36,317 nt of DNA from JAHFUI01 sp041485905 (GCA_041485905.1 JBGPKK010000033.1:1-36317); one strand, 5' to 3'; positions 14,868 through 23,062 are shown, counted from the stretch's first letter. The notes: generated by a model not told the origin, from the sequence alone. Program-made: numbers and translations.

Positions 14868-15926
14868 TCACGACGGCGGCTTTGAGCCGTCGTCGTGCGC
14901 GCGGAGGTACGCCTGGTAGCCGAACCACGAACTCCACCCACTCAGCGTTCGAATGTACTGGGCGCGCTCGAACGCACTCGGCGCCGTGGTATTTGCCAGG
15001 CTGAGCCGACCGCGGATGTCGTCCAGGCGAGCGAATTCGAGAGACTCCATCCAGCGCCGAAGCTCGGCGCGCATCAAGGCGAAATACGACGGCCCATGGC
15101 GCAGAATCGCGGAGACCATCTGGACGACGTGTGCGCCCGCCAGGATCGCCTTGATCCCGTCGTTTGGGGCAGCCACGCCGCCGGTCACGGCGAGCGAACA
15201 GCGTACGCGACCGTGCAAGATCGCGAGCCACCGGAGTCGCAACAGGAGTTCAGCGCTCTCCGACAGTTCCAGTCGCGGCCAGACGGCCAGATGCCGAAGG
15301 TCGATGTCCGGCTGAAGGAACCGGTTGAACACGACCAGCCCATCGGCTCCTGCGCGGTCGAGCTCCCGAGCGAGGTTGCTGAATGCGGTGAAGAACGGGG
15401 ATAGCTTGACCGCAATCGGGATCTTCAGCTCGTGCTTGAGATCCCGCACGATCCGGCGCAGAGCCTCTTCGATGGCCATGGCCGTCTGATCGGGATCGGT
15501 GACGACCTCATACACATTAAGTTCAATGGCATCGGCGCCGGCCTCCTCGATCAGTCTCGCGAATTTCAGCCACGCTGCCGGTGTGGTCCCGTTGAGCGAT
15601 GCAATCACGGGAATCCTGACCGCACTCTTGATCTGCCGCAGGTGCTCCAGGTACGCCTCCGGGCTGAGTGCGTATTCGTCCGGCTGGGGGAAATAGGACA
15701 CGACAGCGGCAAACCGACGATCGAGCGTATCCATCTGATGAATTCGGCCCGATTCGGCTTGTGTGATCTGCTCTTCGAAGAGCGAGTGCAGCACGATCGC
15801 CGCGCAGCCCGCGTCCTCCAGCCGCCGGACCGTGTCCAGGTGATCGCCGAGCGGGGATGCGCCGGCCATGAAGGGGTTGCCGAGTGGCAGACCAAGGTAT
15901 GTCGTCGACAAGTCGATCGATGTCAT
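14868..15926 (-). CDS. Dihydroorotate-dehydrogenase-like flavoprotein
   Basis: A 352-residue TIM-barrel protein of the DHODH-like group: DLSTTYLGLPLGNPFMAGAS at the start, IPVIASLNGTTPAAW, ADAIELNVYEV, the FMN-phosphate-region IPIAVKLSPFF and AVTGGVAAPNDGIKAILAGA. These resemble class 1 dihydroorotate dehydrogenases but belong to the separate DHODH-like branch, whose substrate is unclear. AAGGA lies just before the ATG at 15926, so the longer frame to 15974 is not needed. It is convergent with the receiver gene. No good sigma-54 element was seen. Confidence 0.88.
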   Translation of the reverse strand: MTSIDLSTTYLGLPLGNPFMAGASPLGDHLDTVRRLEDAGCAAIVLHSLFEEQITQAESGRIHQMDTLDRRFAAVVSYFPQPDEYALSPEAYLEHLRQIKSAVRIPVIASLNGTTPAAWLKFARLIEEAGADAIELNVYEVVTDPDQTAMAIEEALRRIVRDLKHELKIPIAVKLSPFFTAFSNLARELDRAGADGLVVFNRFLQPDIDLRHLAVWPRLELSESAELLLRLRWLAILHGRVRCSLAVTGGVAAPNDGIKAILAGAHVVQMVSAILRHGPSYFALMRAELRRWMESLEFARLDDIRGRLSLANTTAPSAFERAQYIRTLSGWSSWFGYQAYLRAHDDGSKPPS

Positions 15927-15980
15927 GGGGTCCTTCCCGCAAGCCGACCTCACACGAACCCTCGCGGGTCGCATCTGAAG

Positions 15981-16141
15981 CTATCGGCCGAGCCCGAAAG
16001 ACGCCTCCCGACCCGCGGCTTCCCGATCGGAGAATGTGACGACCATGCCGGCTGCCTTCAGCTGGCCGTCCGGGCCAACACGGGTCCGGTCGTAAGAAAC
16101 AGTGCGGCCGCGACAAACGCCAGCATCGTTCTCGTCGGCAT
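15981..16141 (-). pseudogene. Possible frameshifted small secreted protein
   Basis: From an ATG at 16141 (GAGGAG upstream) a typical signal peptide is encoded (MPTRTMLAFVAAALFLTTGP, VLA), but a TGA follows at 16058 after 27 residues. One base shift continues in a different frame as DGQLKAAGMVVTFSDREAAG to a TAG at 15981. Together they would make a secreted peptide of about 50 residues. It may be a decayed gene or chance. Apart from this the 300 bp between the neighbouring genes show nothing. Confidence 0.3.
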
Positions 16142-16230
16142 TGTGAATTCACTCCTCGCCTTCCACCCTGCAGGAGCCGCGCCAGCCCGGCCGCCGCGAG
16201 ACCGTGTGCGGTATCTGGGGGCGGAACCGC

Positions 16231-16734
16231 CTAGAACGCGTCGCCGAGGAACGGCAGCATCCGTCCCCAATACATCACCCCGATCCACAGGAACAGAGAA
16301 GTGGCCGCGACGAGCTTTGCGGATGTCGGGACGTCCTCTCCGCCCTGCACTGAATCGACGCGCCGGGAGATGCCGGTGAGATAGAACGCGCCAACATTGA
16401 TGCCGGCCAGGACGACGAACGCCATCTTGAACCAGAACACCGCGTTGTGGATGTATTGAAAGGGATCGCCGGCAAAGAACATGAACCCGGTGGTCAGATT
16501 GATGGCGAATCCGAAAATCCCCCATGGCAGCAACCGATTCAGCGGTTTGAGCGGCAGACCCTTCACGAAGCCGAGCATCCGAAGGTCGAGCAGGCCCACG
16601 ATGCCGATCAAGAGCGCCATGCCGACGAAGTGCAGCGTCTCGCACGCGGGCCAGAGCCAGGGATAGCCGCCCCGCACCGCCCACGACAGCCGTGTGCCAT
16701 GAATCCATCGCGAAAAGGATTCGACGAGCGGCAT
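16231..16734 (-). CDS. DUF6644-type membrane protein (copy 2)
   Basis: A 167-residue protein with about four membrane helices (ETLHFVGMALLIGIVGLLDL, WGIFGFAINLTTGFMFF, MAFVVLAGINVGAFYL, LVAATSLFLWIGVMYWG). It is a paralogue of the preceding gene: both share LHxxGxxxLxG, LRxLG, LPLxPLxxLxP and a C-terminal LxxAxSLxLWxG. The conserved histidine in the first helix could bind heme b, but this is inference. The gap to the upstream copy is 4 bp, so they form one operon with the 47-aa protein. Confidence 0.82.
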   Translation of the reverse strand: MPLVESFSRWIHGTRLSWAVRGGYPWLWPACETLHFVGMALLIGIVGLLDLRMLGFVKGLPLKPLNRLLPWGIFGFAINLTTGFMFFAGDPFQYIHNAVFWFKMAFVVLAGINVGAFYLTGISRRVDSVQGGEDVPTSAKLVAATSLFLWIGVMYWGRMLPFLGDAF

Positions 16735-16738
16735 CGGT

Positions 16739-17269
16739 CTACCTGCCTTTCAGGCCGGCCACCGGGCCGAGATAGGCCGTCAAACGGCCCGCGGTGATCG
16801 CGCCGGCCCACAACAACAGCGACGAGGCGGCGAGGAACTTCGCTCTGAGCGGAAGTGGAGTCACCTCCACCCGAGGTGTGGAGAACAGTTGTCGCTTGAT
16901 GAGCACCATGATGACGACGGCCGCGGCGATACAGGTCATCTTTACCCAGAACACCGGGCTGATCATCATCGTCGTCGCATCCGCGATCAGGAGCGCGACC
17001 CCTGAAACGGCGTTCATCCAGAACCCGAACCACATGATGGGGAAGAGCTTGTCCAGCGGCGCGAGCGGCAGACCCGGCGCAACGCCCAGAAGGCGAAGGT
17101 TCAGCGCCACGTTCATGCCGACGAGAAACGACAACCCGAGCGAGTGAAGAAAGATGATCGTGGGGTACGACCACAACGAGCCTGACTCGCGGACCCAGAT
17201 CCCAAAGCCGCTGTTTTCGAGTGCGCTGAGGGTGGCCACGGGATCAGACCCGGACCGGACGCGCCGCAT
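16739..17269 (-). CDS. DUF6644-type membrane protein (copy 1)
   Basis: About 176 residues with four or five membrane helices (SYPTIIFLHSLGLSFLVGMN, MWFGFWMNAVSGVALLIADA, FWVKMTCIAAAVVIMVLI, LAASSLLLWAGAITAG). The family begins near ALENSGFGIWVRESGS, so the ATG at 17269 or a GTG at 17239 is likelier than the longer frame from 17359; neither has a good ribosome site. It overlaps the end of the 47-aa gene and is probably translated by coupling. It is the middle gene of a three-gene operon under the sigma-54 promoter at 17438. Confidence 0.8.
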   Translation of the reverse strand: MRRVRSGSDPVATLSALENSGFGIWVRESGSLWSYPTIIFLHSLGLSFLVGMNVALNLRLLGVAPGLPLAPLDKLFPIMWFGFWMNAVSGVALLIADATTMMISPVFWVKMTCIAAAVVIMVLIKRQLFSTPRVEVTPLPLRAKFLAASSLLLWAGAITAGRLTAYLGPVAGLKGR

Positions 17270-17387
17270 GACCGACGCGACGGGGACGACGAGGGTGCAC
17301 AGCCAGCAGCAGCAGGCCGATGACGACGGCGGCCGGTGGGGCGACGAGAGCCAGGGCAAAGAGGAACTGGAAAGCGCGTTCGATCAT
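17244..17387 (-). CDS. 47-aa single-helix membrane protein
   Basis: Starts MIERAFQFLFALALVAPPAA, continues with a hydrophobic helix (VVIGLLLLAV) and ends in an arginine-rich tail. GGAGG lies 6 bp before the ATG at 17387 and a sigma-54 promoter ends 50 bp upstream, which supports a real gene. It overlaps the start of the first DUF6644 gene. Function unknown; perhaps a small subunit of the same membrane complex. Confidence 0.6.
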   Translation of the reverse strand: MIERAFQFLFALALVAPPAAVVIGLLLLAVHPRRPRRVGHAARPVRV

Positions 17388-17437
17388 AACGGACCTCCGG
17401 AAGTTGCCGGCGTTCACCGCGAACCGTCTCTCCCCAC

Positions 17438-17452
17438 GCACGGCCTGTGCCA
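17438..17452 (-). promoter_or_regulatory. Sigma-54 promoter of the DUF6644 operon
   Basis: TGGCACAGGCCGTGC on the minus strand: -24 part perfect, -12 part GTGC instead of TTGC, GG-N10-GC spacing kept (17451-17450, 17439-17438). Predicted start near 17427. Confidence 0.6.
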
Positions 17453-17459
17453 GCCGCAT

Positions 17460-17475
17460 GGCCGGCATCCCGTCA
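17460..17475. promoter_or_regulatory. Enhancer-like palindrome D (degenerate)
   Basis: GGCCGGCATCCCGTCA matches the consensus at 11 of 16 positions but agrees with site B at 13 of 16. It lies between two divergent sigma-54 promoters (17452 leftward, 17497 rightward). Confidence 0.4.
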
Positions 17476-17496
17476 CGTCAAAACAGGATCGGGCGA

Positions 17497-17511
17497 CGGC
17501 ACGGTCGTTGC
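17497..17511 (+). promoter_or_regulatory. Sigma-54 promoter of the 136-aa secreted protein
   Basis: CGGCACGGTCGTTGC contains an exact GGCACG-N4-TTGC. GG at 17498-17499, GC at 17510-17511; predicted start near 17523, 50 bp before the ATG. Confidence 0.7.
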
Positions 17512-17572
17512 GGCTGCCCGTGTCAGTCGGTCGAGATCGACGGATTCTCGGCGGTCAGTCAGGAGGTGGGGT

Positions 17573-17983
17573 ATGCGGTCACACGCGAGGATCGTTCTGG
17601 GCTTGTTGCTCCTAGGCTTCGTGCTGGTCCCGACGGCGATGGCCACCAACGGTAACCGTACGGTCCCCGACGTCCAGACCGCGATTGTGAATTTCGCCGA
17701 GCCGACCCGAATCGGAGACGTGATCGTGATGGGACCGGTCGTGATTGTCCACGACGACAGGATGTATGTCCACGAGCCGTGCACGACGGTGTACCGGTTC
17801 GAACCGGGCGTGGGCGCAAGGGAACTACTCACGATGTTCGCGTGCATTCCACGCGAGGCGAAGTCGGTGGAGAAGTTCACGATGAGGACGGACCGCGATC
17901 CCATGGTGGGCTGTGCGGTCCTGACCGAGTTCCAGTTCGCCGGTGACCCAGAGGCGCACGGCGTACCGATAACCGTCGAGTAA
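17573..17983 (+). CDS. Secreted protein of unknown function
   Basis: A 136-residue protein with a Sec signal peptide (MRSHARIVLGLLLLGFVLVP, cleavage near AMA) and a mature domain that looks all-beta: AIVNFAEPTRIGDVIVMGPV, VIVHDDRMYVHEPCTTVYRF, MVGCAVLTEFQFAGDP. Three cysteines are present. The ATG at 17573 has AGGAGG upstream and a sigma-54 promoter 62 bp before it. HDD, HEPC and AHGV could be metal ligands, but I do not recognise the family. It may be cotranscribed with the CxxCH protein unless the hairpin at 18026 stops transcription. Confidence 0.75.
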   Translation: MRSHARIVLGLLLLGFVLVPTAMATNGNRTVPDVQTAIVNFAEPTRIGDVIVMGPVVIVHDDRMYVHEPCTTVYRFEPGVGARELLTMFACIPREAKSVEKFTMRTDRDPMVGCAVLTEFQFAGDPEAHGVPITVE

Positions 17984-18025
17984 GGGCGCGAGCCGTGAAT
18001 CAGATCTCTGGCGATCCGGGGCGAG

Positions 18026-18047
18026 GGCCGCAGCCGCTGCTGCGGCC
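18026..18047. terminator. GC-rich hairpin between two genes
   Basis: GGCCGCAGC (18026-18034), loop CGCT, GCTGCGGCC (18039-18047): a perfect 9-bp stem followed by TTC only. It may slow or end transcription after the secreted-protein gene. No T-run. Confidence 0.45.
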
Positions 18048-18100
18048 TTCACCGTTCATCGGGAAGACTTCTGGGCAGGGAGGTCCGGGGAGATGACGTC

Positions 18101-19381
18101 GTGAGAGTCCGCGTTCGCCGCGCCGCACTCACGATTGTGGCCGGCGCTGTCGTGATGTCTGTCGCTGTGGCACTGGCTCGAGACGACCATGCCATGGCGG
18201 AGGCGTCTGACGGCCCGGCTCTGCATGATCCCGTCACTCGCCTGGAGCGACAACTGGAACGCGCTGAAGCGTCCCTCGAGTTCCGTCCCAAATCCGGCTA
18301 TCTGGCGAGTCTGCTCGAGCGGCTCGATCTGAACGTCGACTCGCAGGTGCTGGTGTTCTCGAAGACGAGCTTCCAGCAGGCCTTGATTTCGCCGCGGGCT
18401 CCGCGGGCGATCTTTTTCAACGACACGGTCGCCGTCGGGTCGGTGCAGGGTGGAGAAGTACTCGAAGTGCTGTCCCTGGACGCCGACCAGGGAGTCGTCT
18501 TCTACACGTTAGCCGCGCGTCAGTCGGACACCCCTCGATTCCAGCGGCGGGGTACCGAATGTGCGTTCTGCCACCTCCCCGGCAATCACGGCGCGGCCGG
18601 CCTGGTCGTCGCCTCCGTGATTCCAAATTCGGAGGGGCTCCCGTTCTTCGGCGGCAGCTTCTTCGGGACGACCGACCATCGCACGCCGTTCGAAGAGCGT
18701 TGGGGAGGATGGTATGTGACCGGCACTCACGGATCGCAACCGCACATGGGGAACGCCGTCGCGCCGGATCCCGATCGTCCGGTCGATCTCGACCAGTCAG
18801 CCAATGGGAACGTCACAGCCCTCGCCGGAAGGTTTGACGCGGCGAATTACCTGACGGCGACCAGCGATATTGTCGCGCTGATGACGCTGGAACATCAGAC
18901 GGGGGTGACGAATCGGATTCTTGGCCTCTCGCGCCAATACGAGCGGGCCGAGCGGAGCTGGGTGAACGACAGCGTGGCCCGCAGTCTCGACCAGGCGATC
19001 GACGACCTCGTTGGCTACATGCTCTTCGTCGACGAGGCTCCTCTTCGAGAACCTGTCGCTGGCGTGTCCACGTTTACCAAGACGTTTCCGCGCCGTGGCC
19101 CTCGCGACGATCGAGGGCGCTCGCTGCGGGATTTCGATCTGCGGACCCGGCTCTTTCGTTATCCGCTTTCCTACATGATCTACAGCGAGGTGTTCGATCA
19201 CATGCCGGCCCGCGTGCAAGAGCGCGTCTATCAACGCCTCTACGACGTGTTGACAGGACACGACACGCGCGACAGGTTTGCGAGTCTGACACCAGACGAT
19301 CGCCGTGAAACGCTCGAGATTCTTCTCGAGACGAAGGCGGCCCTGCCCCCATATTGGCACTCGTCAGCGAATGGGCATTGA
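18101..19381 (+). CDS. Exported c-type heme protein of about 425 residues
   Basis: Signal peptide (about 1-27), then a domain with one heme-attachment motif CAFCH (in RRGTECAFCHLPGNHG), followed by SVIPNSEGLPFFGGSFFGTT and FEERWGGWYVTGTHG. These motifs recur in a secreted family I have seen only as uncharacterised. One heme c and a large helical C-terminal part suggest a periplasmic redox enzyme or electron carrier. The start is a GTG at 18101 with GGGGAG upstream; no in-frame ATG is better placed. Confidence 0.82.
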   Translation: MRVRVRRAALTIVAGAVVMSVAVALARDDHAMAEASDGPALHDPVTRLERQLERAEASLEFRPKSGYLASLLERLDLNVDSQVLVFSKTSFQQALISPRAPRAIFFNDTVAVGSVQGGEVLEVLSLDADQGVVFYTLAARQSDTPRFQRRGTECAFCHLPGNHGAAGLVVASVIPNSEGLPFFGGSFFGTTDHRTPFEERWGGWYVTGTHGSQPHMGNAVAPDPDRPVDLDQSANGNVTALAGRFDAANYLTATSDIVALMTLEHQTGVTNRILGLSRQYERAERSWVNDSVARSLDQAIDDLVGYMLFVDEAPLREPVAGVSTFTKTFPRRGPRDDRGRSLRDFDLRTRLFRYPLSYMIYSEVFDHMPARVQERVYQRLYDVLTGHDTRDRFASLTPDDRRETLEILLETKAALPPYWHSSANGH

Positions 19382-19455
19382 CCGCGGTTTGCCGACGGCG
19401 CTCCCAGGGGGGCTGATGGAAGTCAGTGCCAACAGGATTTAGAGAGGAAGCTCTG

Positions 19456-20118
19456 ATGGGTACCAGCTTACTGTGGCAGACCGATGGCCAACTTCACGAC
19501 GCTGTGCAGCGGCAGCTCGATTGCGAACCGGAGATCAACGTGAAGGGGGTCGCCGTCAGTGCGTCCGACGGGGTCATCACGTTGACCGGGTTCGTTGACA
19601 GCTACGCACAGAAGTTGTCGGCGGAACAGGCCGTCAAACGCGTTCGCGGTGTCCGGGGTGTCGCCAACGACATCCATGTCAAAGTGCGTGACGAGCGGAG
19701 CGATCCGGAGATCGCGCAGGACGCGGTTCATGCACTTCAGAGCCACACGAACGTTCCCCGTACCGTCACGGTTACTGTGCGAGACGGATTCATCACGCTC
19801 GAGGGCGGCGTGGAGTGGAACTATCAGCGATCAGCTGCCGAGTCAGCGGTGAGGCATCTGAAGGGCGTCAAGAGCGTGTCGAATGCCATCTACATCAGGC
19901 CGGTCGCCTCGCCGGAGCGGGTGAACGTGCTGATCGAGGACGCGCTGAAGCGAAGCGCGGAAATCGATGCCGGACACGTACGCGTCAAAGCCGACGGCAG
20001 CACGGTCACGTTGACGGGCTCCGTGACGTCGTGGGCTGAGAAGCAGGAGGCGGAACGCGCGGCGTGGTCGGCCCCTGGGGTGAGCAAGGTCGAGAATCAT
20101 CTCGTCGTCACACCGTGA
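19456..20118 (+). CDS. Triple BON-domain protein
   Basis: A 220-residue protein made of three BON domains in tandem (about 10-75, 85-150, 152-220). Each carries the pattern V.V.DG.ITL.G.V.......A...V..V.GV..V.N; examples are ITLTGFVDSYAQK, ITLEGGVEWNYQR and VTLTGSVTSWAEK. There is no signal peptide, so it is cytoplasmic, unlike OsmY. BON domains are thought to contact phospholipid or other hydrophobic surfaces and are induced by osmotic or general stress. GAGAGGAAG precedes the ATG. No convincing sigma-54 element was found just upstream. Confidence 0.9.
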   Translation: MGTSLLWQTDGQLHDAVQRQLDCEPEINVKGVAVSASDGVITLTGFVDSYAQKLSAEQAVKRVRGVRGVANDIHVKVRDERSDPEIAQDAVHALQSHTNVPRTVTVTVRDGFITLEGGVEWNYQRSAAESAVRHLKGVKSVSNAIYIRPVASPERVNVLIEDALKRSAEIDAGHVRVKADGSTVTLTGSVTSWAEKQEAERAAWSAPGVSKVENHLVVTP

Positions 20119-20349
20119 CGACGGCAACAACCTCGATTCCGTCGGTTCGCGTCATGCGTGAGACGCGTCAACGGCTGCTTGGATACCGATCACACCTTGC
20201 GGCCGATGCTGTCGTCGCTTCCAGAGTCGACATCCGCAAGAGTCCGAGACCAGTCTTTTCTACGCCGCTTCGTGTGCGCGCTGCGGTCGCGGCAAGACCA
20301 CGATCGAACGCCATGTCGAGCACGAGGCGCCAGCCGACGTCATGTGTGC

Positions 20350-20796
20350 CTATTGGCTTCGAACTGTTACGACAGGGCACGACGCTGTCGCGACCAGGCG
20401 ACTCGCGACGCTTCCGACAAGGAACTTGGCCAATCCAGTTCTGCCGTGGGTTCCGACGACGAGGAGGTCAGCATGTTTCGATCGAGCCGTGCGGGCGATC
20501 TGTTGAGCAGGGTCGCCTTCTAGCAGGAGACCGACGGCTCGAATTCCTGCTGTCTTGGCCTTCTCTGTCAATCTGCGGAGTTGTTGCTGGCTCCACCGCC
20601 TTGCCTGGGTATCGATCTGTTCCCATGTCTCCATGTTGATGTAGTGCTCGGGAACGATCGGCGTAAACGGCACGATGACGTGGAGAATCGTCAACGTGGC
20701 CCGGCTGGCTTTCGCCATTGCGATTGCGGTCGTGAACGCCTTGCGCGACGCCTTCGAAAAATCAGAGGCAAACAGAATCCGACGAACTTGGGGCAT
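20350..20796 (-). CDS. Universal stress protein, single domain
   Basis: A 148-residue UspA protein: MPQVRRILFASDFSKASRKA, then the ATP-binding signature GTHGRTGLAKFLVGSVASRL and CPVVTV. The ATG at 20796 has AAAGGA 7 bp upstream; the longer frame to 20928 runs through the promoter and is rejected. Transcription is expected from the sigma-54 element at 20833-20848. Confidence 0.92.
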   Translation of the reverse strand: MPQVRRILFASDFSKASRKAFTTAIAMAKASRATLTILHVIVPFTPIVPEHYINMETWEQIDTQARRWSQQQLRRLTEKAKTAGIRAVGLLLEGDPAQQIARTARSKHADLLVVGTHGRTGLAKFLVGSVASRLVATASCPVVTVRSQ

Positions 20797-20832
20797 CGAT
20801 CGATCCTTTCCTGAAACGGCGAAGTCTGTTTG

Positions 20833-20848
20833 TGCAAGTTGCGCGCCC
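20833..20848 (-). promoter_or_regulatory. Sigma-54 promoter of the second USP gene
   Basis: GGGCGCGCAACTTGCA on the minus strand: GG at 20847-20846, TTGCA complete, GGCGC instead of GGCAC. Predicted start near 20823. No enhancer palindrome was found nearby. Confidence 0.55.
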
Positions 20849-20953
20849 GCGCCCGCGAAACGACTCGCCGCCATCGTCGACTGGCTCGGGGCGAGCGCAC
20901 CACAGCCAGGCCCGCAGCCAGGTACCATCGCATCTGACGCGATCCCGAACCGA

Positions 20954-21106
20954 TTACACCGCCCCTTTATGCTGAGCCTGTTCCGGCAAGTCGCGGGCTT
21001 CCGGTGGATCGAAGTGGTTGACCGTACGTATCAGCGCAAAGGCGCTGAGCCCGCAAAACAACAACATGATGATCGCGACGACGTAGGCGACGGCAGTTCC
21101 AAACAT
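20954..21106 (-). CDS. 50-aa single-helix membrane protein
   Basis: Starts MFGTAVAYVVAIIMLLFCGL with a membrane helix of about 20 residues, then a polar tail (VNHFDPPEARDLPEQAQHK). AAGGA precedes the ATG at 21106, and an exact sigma-54 promoter lies 42 bp upstream, sharing an enhancer site with hsp20. The longer frame from 21151 is not needed. Function unknown. Confidence 0.65.
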   Translation of the reverse strand: MFGTAVAYVVAIIMLLFCGLSAFALIRTVNHFDPPEARDLPEQAQHKGAV

Positions 21107-21147
21107 CTGTGATTCCTTTCGAGTAAAGAGCTCGCGCAGACGGGCCG

Positions 21148-21162
21148 GCAAGCTCCGTGCCC
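21148..21162 (-). promoter_or_regulatory. Sigma-54 promoter of the 50-aa membrane protein
   Basis: GGGCACGGAGCTTGC on the minus strand contains an exact GGCACG-N4-TTGC (GG 21161-21160, GC 21149-21148). Predicted start near 21137. Confidence 0.7.
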
Positions 21163-21246
21163 GTCGCGCAGGCGGCGCGATTTAGCAGGAATTGCGCTCC
21201 CCGTGGCTCGCGGCATTCCGGTCTTGTGGCGGGACGCGCCGCTGAT

Positions 21247-21262
21247 TGCCGGAAATCCGTCA
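21247..21262. promoter_or_regulatory. Enhancer-like palindrome E
   Basis: TGCCGGAAATCCGTCA matches the consensus at 15 of 16 positions. It lies between exact sigma-54 promoters reading left (21162) and right (21314), about 85 and 52 bp away. Confidence 0.65.
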
Positions 21263-21313
21263 CCGTTTGAAGGCACCAACCCGAAAAGGCGCTCAGAGAT
21301 ACTTCGATCACGC

Positions 21314-21329
21314 CGGCACGTGCGTTGCT
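21314..21329 (+). promoter_or_regulatory. Sigma-54 promoter of hsp20
   Basis: CGGCACGTGCGTTGCT: exact GGCACG-N4-TTGCT with GG at 21315-21316 and GC at 21327-21328. Predicted start near 21340, 15 nt before the ATG at 21355, which leaves just the GGGAGG site in the leader. Confidence 0.75.
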
Positions 21330-21354
21330 CGAAATGGGGCCGAGGGAGGTCTTT

Positions 21355-21801
21355 ATGAACATCGTGAGATGGGATCCATTTCGTGAGCTCGAAGGAATCC
21401 AGGCGCGGCTGAATCGCATGGTCGGCGAGCGTCCGCTCCGAGGCATCGATGGCGACAACCTGTCGTTTGCCGAATGGGCACCAGCAGTCGATATCCAGGA
21501 GACGGACAACGAGTACGTCATCAAGGCCGATCTTCCTGAGGTCAAGAGAGACGATGTGAAGGTCGAGTTCGAGGATGGCGTGCTCACCGTCGAAGGCGAG
21601 CGCAAGCAGGAGAAAGAAGAGAAAGGCAGGAGGTTCCACAAGATCGAGCGCGAGTACGGCAAGTTCGTGCGCCGCTTTGCGTTGCCCACGGAGGTCGATG
21701 CGAGCAAGCTGTCGGCCGAATTCAAGGAGGGCGTGCTGAATGTGCACCTTCCGAAGTCGTCAAACGGCAAACCGAAGGCGGTCACCGTCAAGGTGGCGTA
21801 G
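21355..21801 (+). CDS. Hsp20/alpha-crystallin small heat-shock protein
   Basis: A 148-residue chaperone: variable N-terminus (MNIVRWDPFRELEGIQARLN), alpha-crystallin domain (about 42-135; VDIQETDNEYVIKADLPEV, LTVEGERKQE, signature FKEGVLNVHLPK) and short tail with VTVKVA as the probable oligomer-bridging motif. It holds unfolded proteins without ATP. ATG 21355 is chosen because GGGAGG is 6 bp upstream and an upstream ATG-like start (21325) falls inside the promoter. It heads an operon with a double USP and a 77-aa protein. Confidence 0.94.
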   Translation: MNIVRWDPFRELEGIQARLNRMVGERPLRGIDGDNLSFAEWAPAVDIQETDNEYVIKADLPEVKRDDVKVEFEDGVLTVEGERKQEKEEKGRRFHKIEREYGKFVRRFALPTEVDASKLSAEFKEGVLNVHLPKSSNGKPKAVTVKVA

Positions 21802-21878
21802 ATCGTTGCAAGACGGCGTCGAGTTTCGGTTTTTTCGACGTGGTGCGTCTCACGGTGACGGGTAGGCTAGGTCAACCC

Positions 21879-22793
21879 ATGGTGACGATCACGCGAATTC
21901 TCTGTCCCGTCGATTTTTCTGAGGCCTCGCAACACGCGATCAAGCATGCCCTCGCGATTGCTCGCTGGTACAAGGCTTCCATTTCGGCGCTTCACGTCTA
22001 TAGCCCGATGTTCATGCCTGTTCCGGGGCGACCCGACCCTGGAGATCGCGTTCCCGATGTTGAGCTGACGCGCGTACGGGCAGAAACAACTGCGTGGATT
22101 GCGACAGCGAGGGCCGCCGACGATGTCGGTGTCGATGTTCTCGTCGAAGTAGGGCAACCAGCACGGCACATCATCGATCTCGCCTCTTCGCTTCCTGCAG
22201 ACGTGATCGTGATGGGAACGCACGGCGCCAGCGGCTTTGAGCACCTGGTTCTCGGGTCGGTCACAGAAAAGGTGCTGCGGAAAGCTCGCTGTCCAGTGCT
22301 GACGGTGCCACCTCAGGCGCAGGCAATCTCAAAGCTTCCGTTCAGGCGGCTGCTGTGCGCGGTGGATTTCTCCGACTCGTCCCTGAGTGCCTTGGAGCTC
22401 GCATGCTCGCTCACGAAGGAATCTGACGCTGCGCTGACGGTGCTGCATGTCGTCGAGTGGCCGTGGCAGGAGCCACCACCGCCGGTGTTAAAGGAACTGC
22501 CGCCGGACCAGGCGACCGCGTTGGCTGAATTCCGTCGGTACCTGGAGAAGAGCGCGACCGAACGGCTCAAGGCACTGATGCCCGAGGCAGTCCGGGATCG
22601 TGGCGCGACTGTGCGGCGGGTGGCTCACGGAAAGTCGTACGTGGAGATCTTGCGCGTCGCAGCAGAGGACAGCGCCGATCTGATCGTGATGGGAGTTCAC
22701 GGCCGAAATGCGGCCGACCTGATGTTGTTTGGCTCAACGACGAACCAGGTCGTTCGACGAGCGACATGTCCCGTGCTGACAGTGCGTCATTAA
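21879..22793 (+). CDS. Tandem-domain universal stress protein
   Basis: A 304-residue protein with two USP domains (1-150 and about 155-304). Both keep ATP-binding signatures: GTHGASGFEHLVLGSVTEKV with CPVLTV, and GVHGRNAADLMLFGSTTNQV with CPVLTV. Tandem USPs of this build occur in mycobacterial dormancy regulons (Rv2623 type). It lies 77 bp after hsp20. A hairpin with CGTCGA/TCGACG arms (21817-21840) lies in the gap and could trim expression. The ribosome site is weak. Confidence 0.92.
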   Translation: MVTITRILCPVDFSEASQHAIKHALAIARWYKASISALHVYSPMFMPVPGRPDPGDRVPDVELTRVRAETTAWIATARAADDVGVDVLVEVGQPARHIIDLASSLPADVIVMGTHGASGFEHLVLGSVTEKVLRKARCPVLTVPPQAQAISKLPFRRLLCAVDFSDSSLSALELACSLTKESDAALTVLHVVEWPWQEPPPPVLKELPPDQATALAEFRRYLEKSATERLKALMPEAVRDRGATVRRVAHGKSYVEILRVAAEDSADLIVMGVHGRNAADLMLFGSTTNQVVRRATCPVLTVRH

Positions 22794-22828
22794 GCCCTTG
22801 CGATGTCAGAGTTGCGTGGAGGGAAGCT

Positions 22829-23062
22829 ATGGCGGCGAAAGAACCCGACGCCCGTGCGGTGGAGGAACCTGAGAGATCGTTGGAGAAGGCGCTGATCGAG
22901 GAGTTTCTGCGCGCGCGAGGCCTGGATTCGCCCGCGTTGCGCGCGTTGCCGAACGACGAGGCGAAACGCGTATTGACCGAGGCGTCCTTGTACGCTTCGG
23001 CGAAGCTGGCCGAGGTCGAAGCGCGAGCTCACTTCGTCCATGAGATCCACGGAGAGGAGTAA
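22829..23062 (+). CDS. 77-aa acidic helical protein
   Basis: An Ala/Glu-rich small protein (LEKALIEEFLRARGLDSPAL, RALPNDEAKRVLTEASLYAS) that appears wholly helical and without membrane segment. GGAGGG precedes the ATG, 35 bp after the double USP gene, so it is the third gene of the hsp20 operon. I do not recognise the family; an accessory factor to the chaperone or USP is possible. Confidence 0.75.
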   Translation: MAAKEPDARAVEEPERSLEKALIEEFLRARGLDSPALRALPNDEAKRVLTEASLYASAKLAEVEARAHFVHEIHGEE

